Assembly (NCBI GenBank): GCA_020629815.1
Contig: JAHDCN010000086.1
Location: 1-5,817, forward strand
Source: Verrucomicrobiota bacterium
GTDB lineage: Bacteria; Verrucomicrobiota; Verrucomicrobiia; Verrucomicrobiales; DEV007
Length of the DNA: 5,817 bases
Direction: 5' to 3'
The notes beneath the pieces were generated by a model. The model did not search any database and had not been told where the DNA came from. It worked only from the letters and a program-made list of their open reading frames with translations. Of this stretch, positions 5,056-5,817 are shown piece by piece. Made by a program: the position numbers and the translations under genes. Positions within the stretch are counted from its first letter, which is position 1; each line of letters starts with the position of its first letter.

Positions 5056-5817
5056 ATGGAGGGAAAATCCTGCTGTTCGCCCGGCGCGGGTCGGGAGCCT
5101 TCTGATGCTCCGGACGAATCCTGGGGCTTCTCTGTTTCAGAGAGCGCCGGCTCCCGTGTTGGCATGGCGGAGTTGAACGGCGGTGCTTTTTTGATGGGGG
5201 CAGAGGATGATTCGACCTGGAAGGCAGATGGTGAAGGTCCCGTGCGCGAAGTGACTCTTTCCCCGTTTTGGCTCGACCAGACCTGCGTCACCAATGATGA
5301 CTTTTCTGATTTTGTCGAAGCGACGAAATATCAAACCGAAGCCGAACGATTTGGCTGGTCTTTCGTTTTCCTGGATGAGATTCCCAAGTCGCATCGCAAG
5401 AGTGTTGAGATTGTGAATGTGGAAGGCACAAACTGGTGGGGCAGGGTGGAAAATGCAGACTGGAGAAAGCCAGGTGGAAAAGGAACAAATGTTCGCAAGC
5501 TGGGCGCTCATCCGGTCGTTCATGTATCATGGAATGACGCAGCCGCCTATGCCTATTGGGCAGGGAAGCGTTTGCCCACAGAGGCTGAATGGGAGTTCGC
5601 GGCCAGAGGCGGACTGGAACAGAATCTCTATCCGTGGGGTAATGAACTGACGCCGGGAGGCAAACATCGTTGCAACATTTGGCAGGGCAGTTTCCCGAAA
5701 GAAAACACCGCCGAAGACGGCTACGCCTCCACGGCGCCGGCGAAAAGTTTTCCCGCCAATGGCTTCGGTCTCTACAACATGTCAGGCAACGTCTGGGAAT
5801 GGACTGCCGACTGGTTC
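5056..5817 (+). CDS. Formylglycine-generating enzyme (sulfatase-modifying factor family), 3' end outside window
   Basis: The frame is open from ATG 5056 to the window edge (254 codons, no stop). FGE oxidises a Cys in newly made sulfatases to formylglycine, their catalytic residue, using O2 and copper. Family blocks follow in order: GGAFLMGAED (42-51), a VREVTLSPFWLDQTCVTN stretch, AERFGWSFVF, NWWGRVENADWRKPGG, HPVVHVSWNDAAAYAYWAGK (152-171), RLPTEAEWEFAARGG (172-186), PWGNEL, CNIWQGSFP (206-214) and GLYNMSGNVWEW (238-249). By alignment with human SUMF1, both Ca2+ sites are kept: N207/I208/D221/Y223 and N241/G244/V246/E248. The catalytic Cys pair (C336 and C341 in human) lies beyond the edge; about 50-70 residues are missing. 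No signal peptide is seen, so it is likely cytoplasmic. A vicinal C6-C7 pair stands near the N-terminus. The close match, including ENTAEDGY, favours a true FGE over a general FGE-sulfatase paralogue. It begins 2 bp after the upstream stop. No sulfatase gene is visible. Confidence 0.93.
   Translation, partial: MEGKSCCSPGAGREPSDAPDESWGFSVSESAGSRVGMAELNGGAFLMGAEDDSTWKADGEGPVREVTLSPFWLDQTCVTNDDFSDFVEATKYQTEAERFGWSFVFLDEIPKSHRKSVEIVNVEGTNWWGRVENADWRKPGGKGTNVRKLGAHPVVHVSWNDAAAYAYWAGKRLPTEAEWEFAARGGLEQNLYPWGNELTPGGKHRCNIWQGSFPKENTAEDGYASTAPAKSFPANGFGLYNMSGNVWEWTADWF

Noticed and set aside
5137..5650. Frames on both strands inside the FGE gene (for example 5417-5650 +, 5137-5523 -)
   Set aside because: The FGE frame from 5056 is continuous to the window edge with conserved motifs throughout, so these are shadows.

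Overview
The window is 5.8 kb of moderate-GC bacterial chromosome (roughly half G+C by eye). It is most likely from the Planctomycetota/Verrucomicrobiota group. Three things suggest this: a lipoprotein of the 3-keto-disaccharide hydrolase (DUF1080) family, an aerobic-type formylglycine-generating enzyme, and large mosaic TPR/VWA membrane proteins, all of which are common there. This placement is inference; the window has no rRNA or marker gene.

Layout, left to right. (1) The 3' end of an aldehyde-dehydrogenase-superfamily gene on + (1-452); the protein stops before any catalytic domain. (2) A convergent gene on - (2459 down to 465) for a TPR / Tyr-Pro-Glu-rich linker / single transmembrane helix / VWA protein with a complete MIDAS. 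(3) A 126-bp divergent spacer (2460-2585) holding a hairpin with A and T flanks and a promoter-like element. (4) A DUF1080 lipoprotein on + (2586-3293). (5) An RbsC-type sugar ABC permease on - (4281 down to 3301), convergent with gene 4 and separated by only 7 bp. (6) A 97-bp divergent spacer (4282-4378) with a near-consensus promoter, a perfect anti-SD match and a 10-bp palindrome. (7) A two-gene unit on +: a membrane-anchored protein of unknown function (4379-5053), then 2 bp later the start of a formylglycine-generating enzyme gene that runs off the right edge (5056-5817).

The content fits a polysaccharide or glycoside degrader: an outer-membrane-directed keto-glycoside hydrolase, a monosaccharide-type permease and a sulfatase-activating enzyme. 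Genes 4, 5 and 7 lie on different strands and do not form one operon, so a shared pathway is only suggested. No mobile element, CRISPR array, tRNA or rRNA was seen. Nothing here clearly amounts to an undescribed system. The least explained items are the TPR-TM-VWA protein and the unknown membrane protein paired with the formylglycine-generating enzyme.
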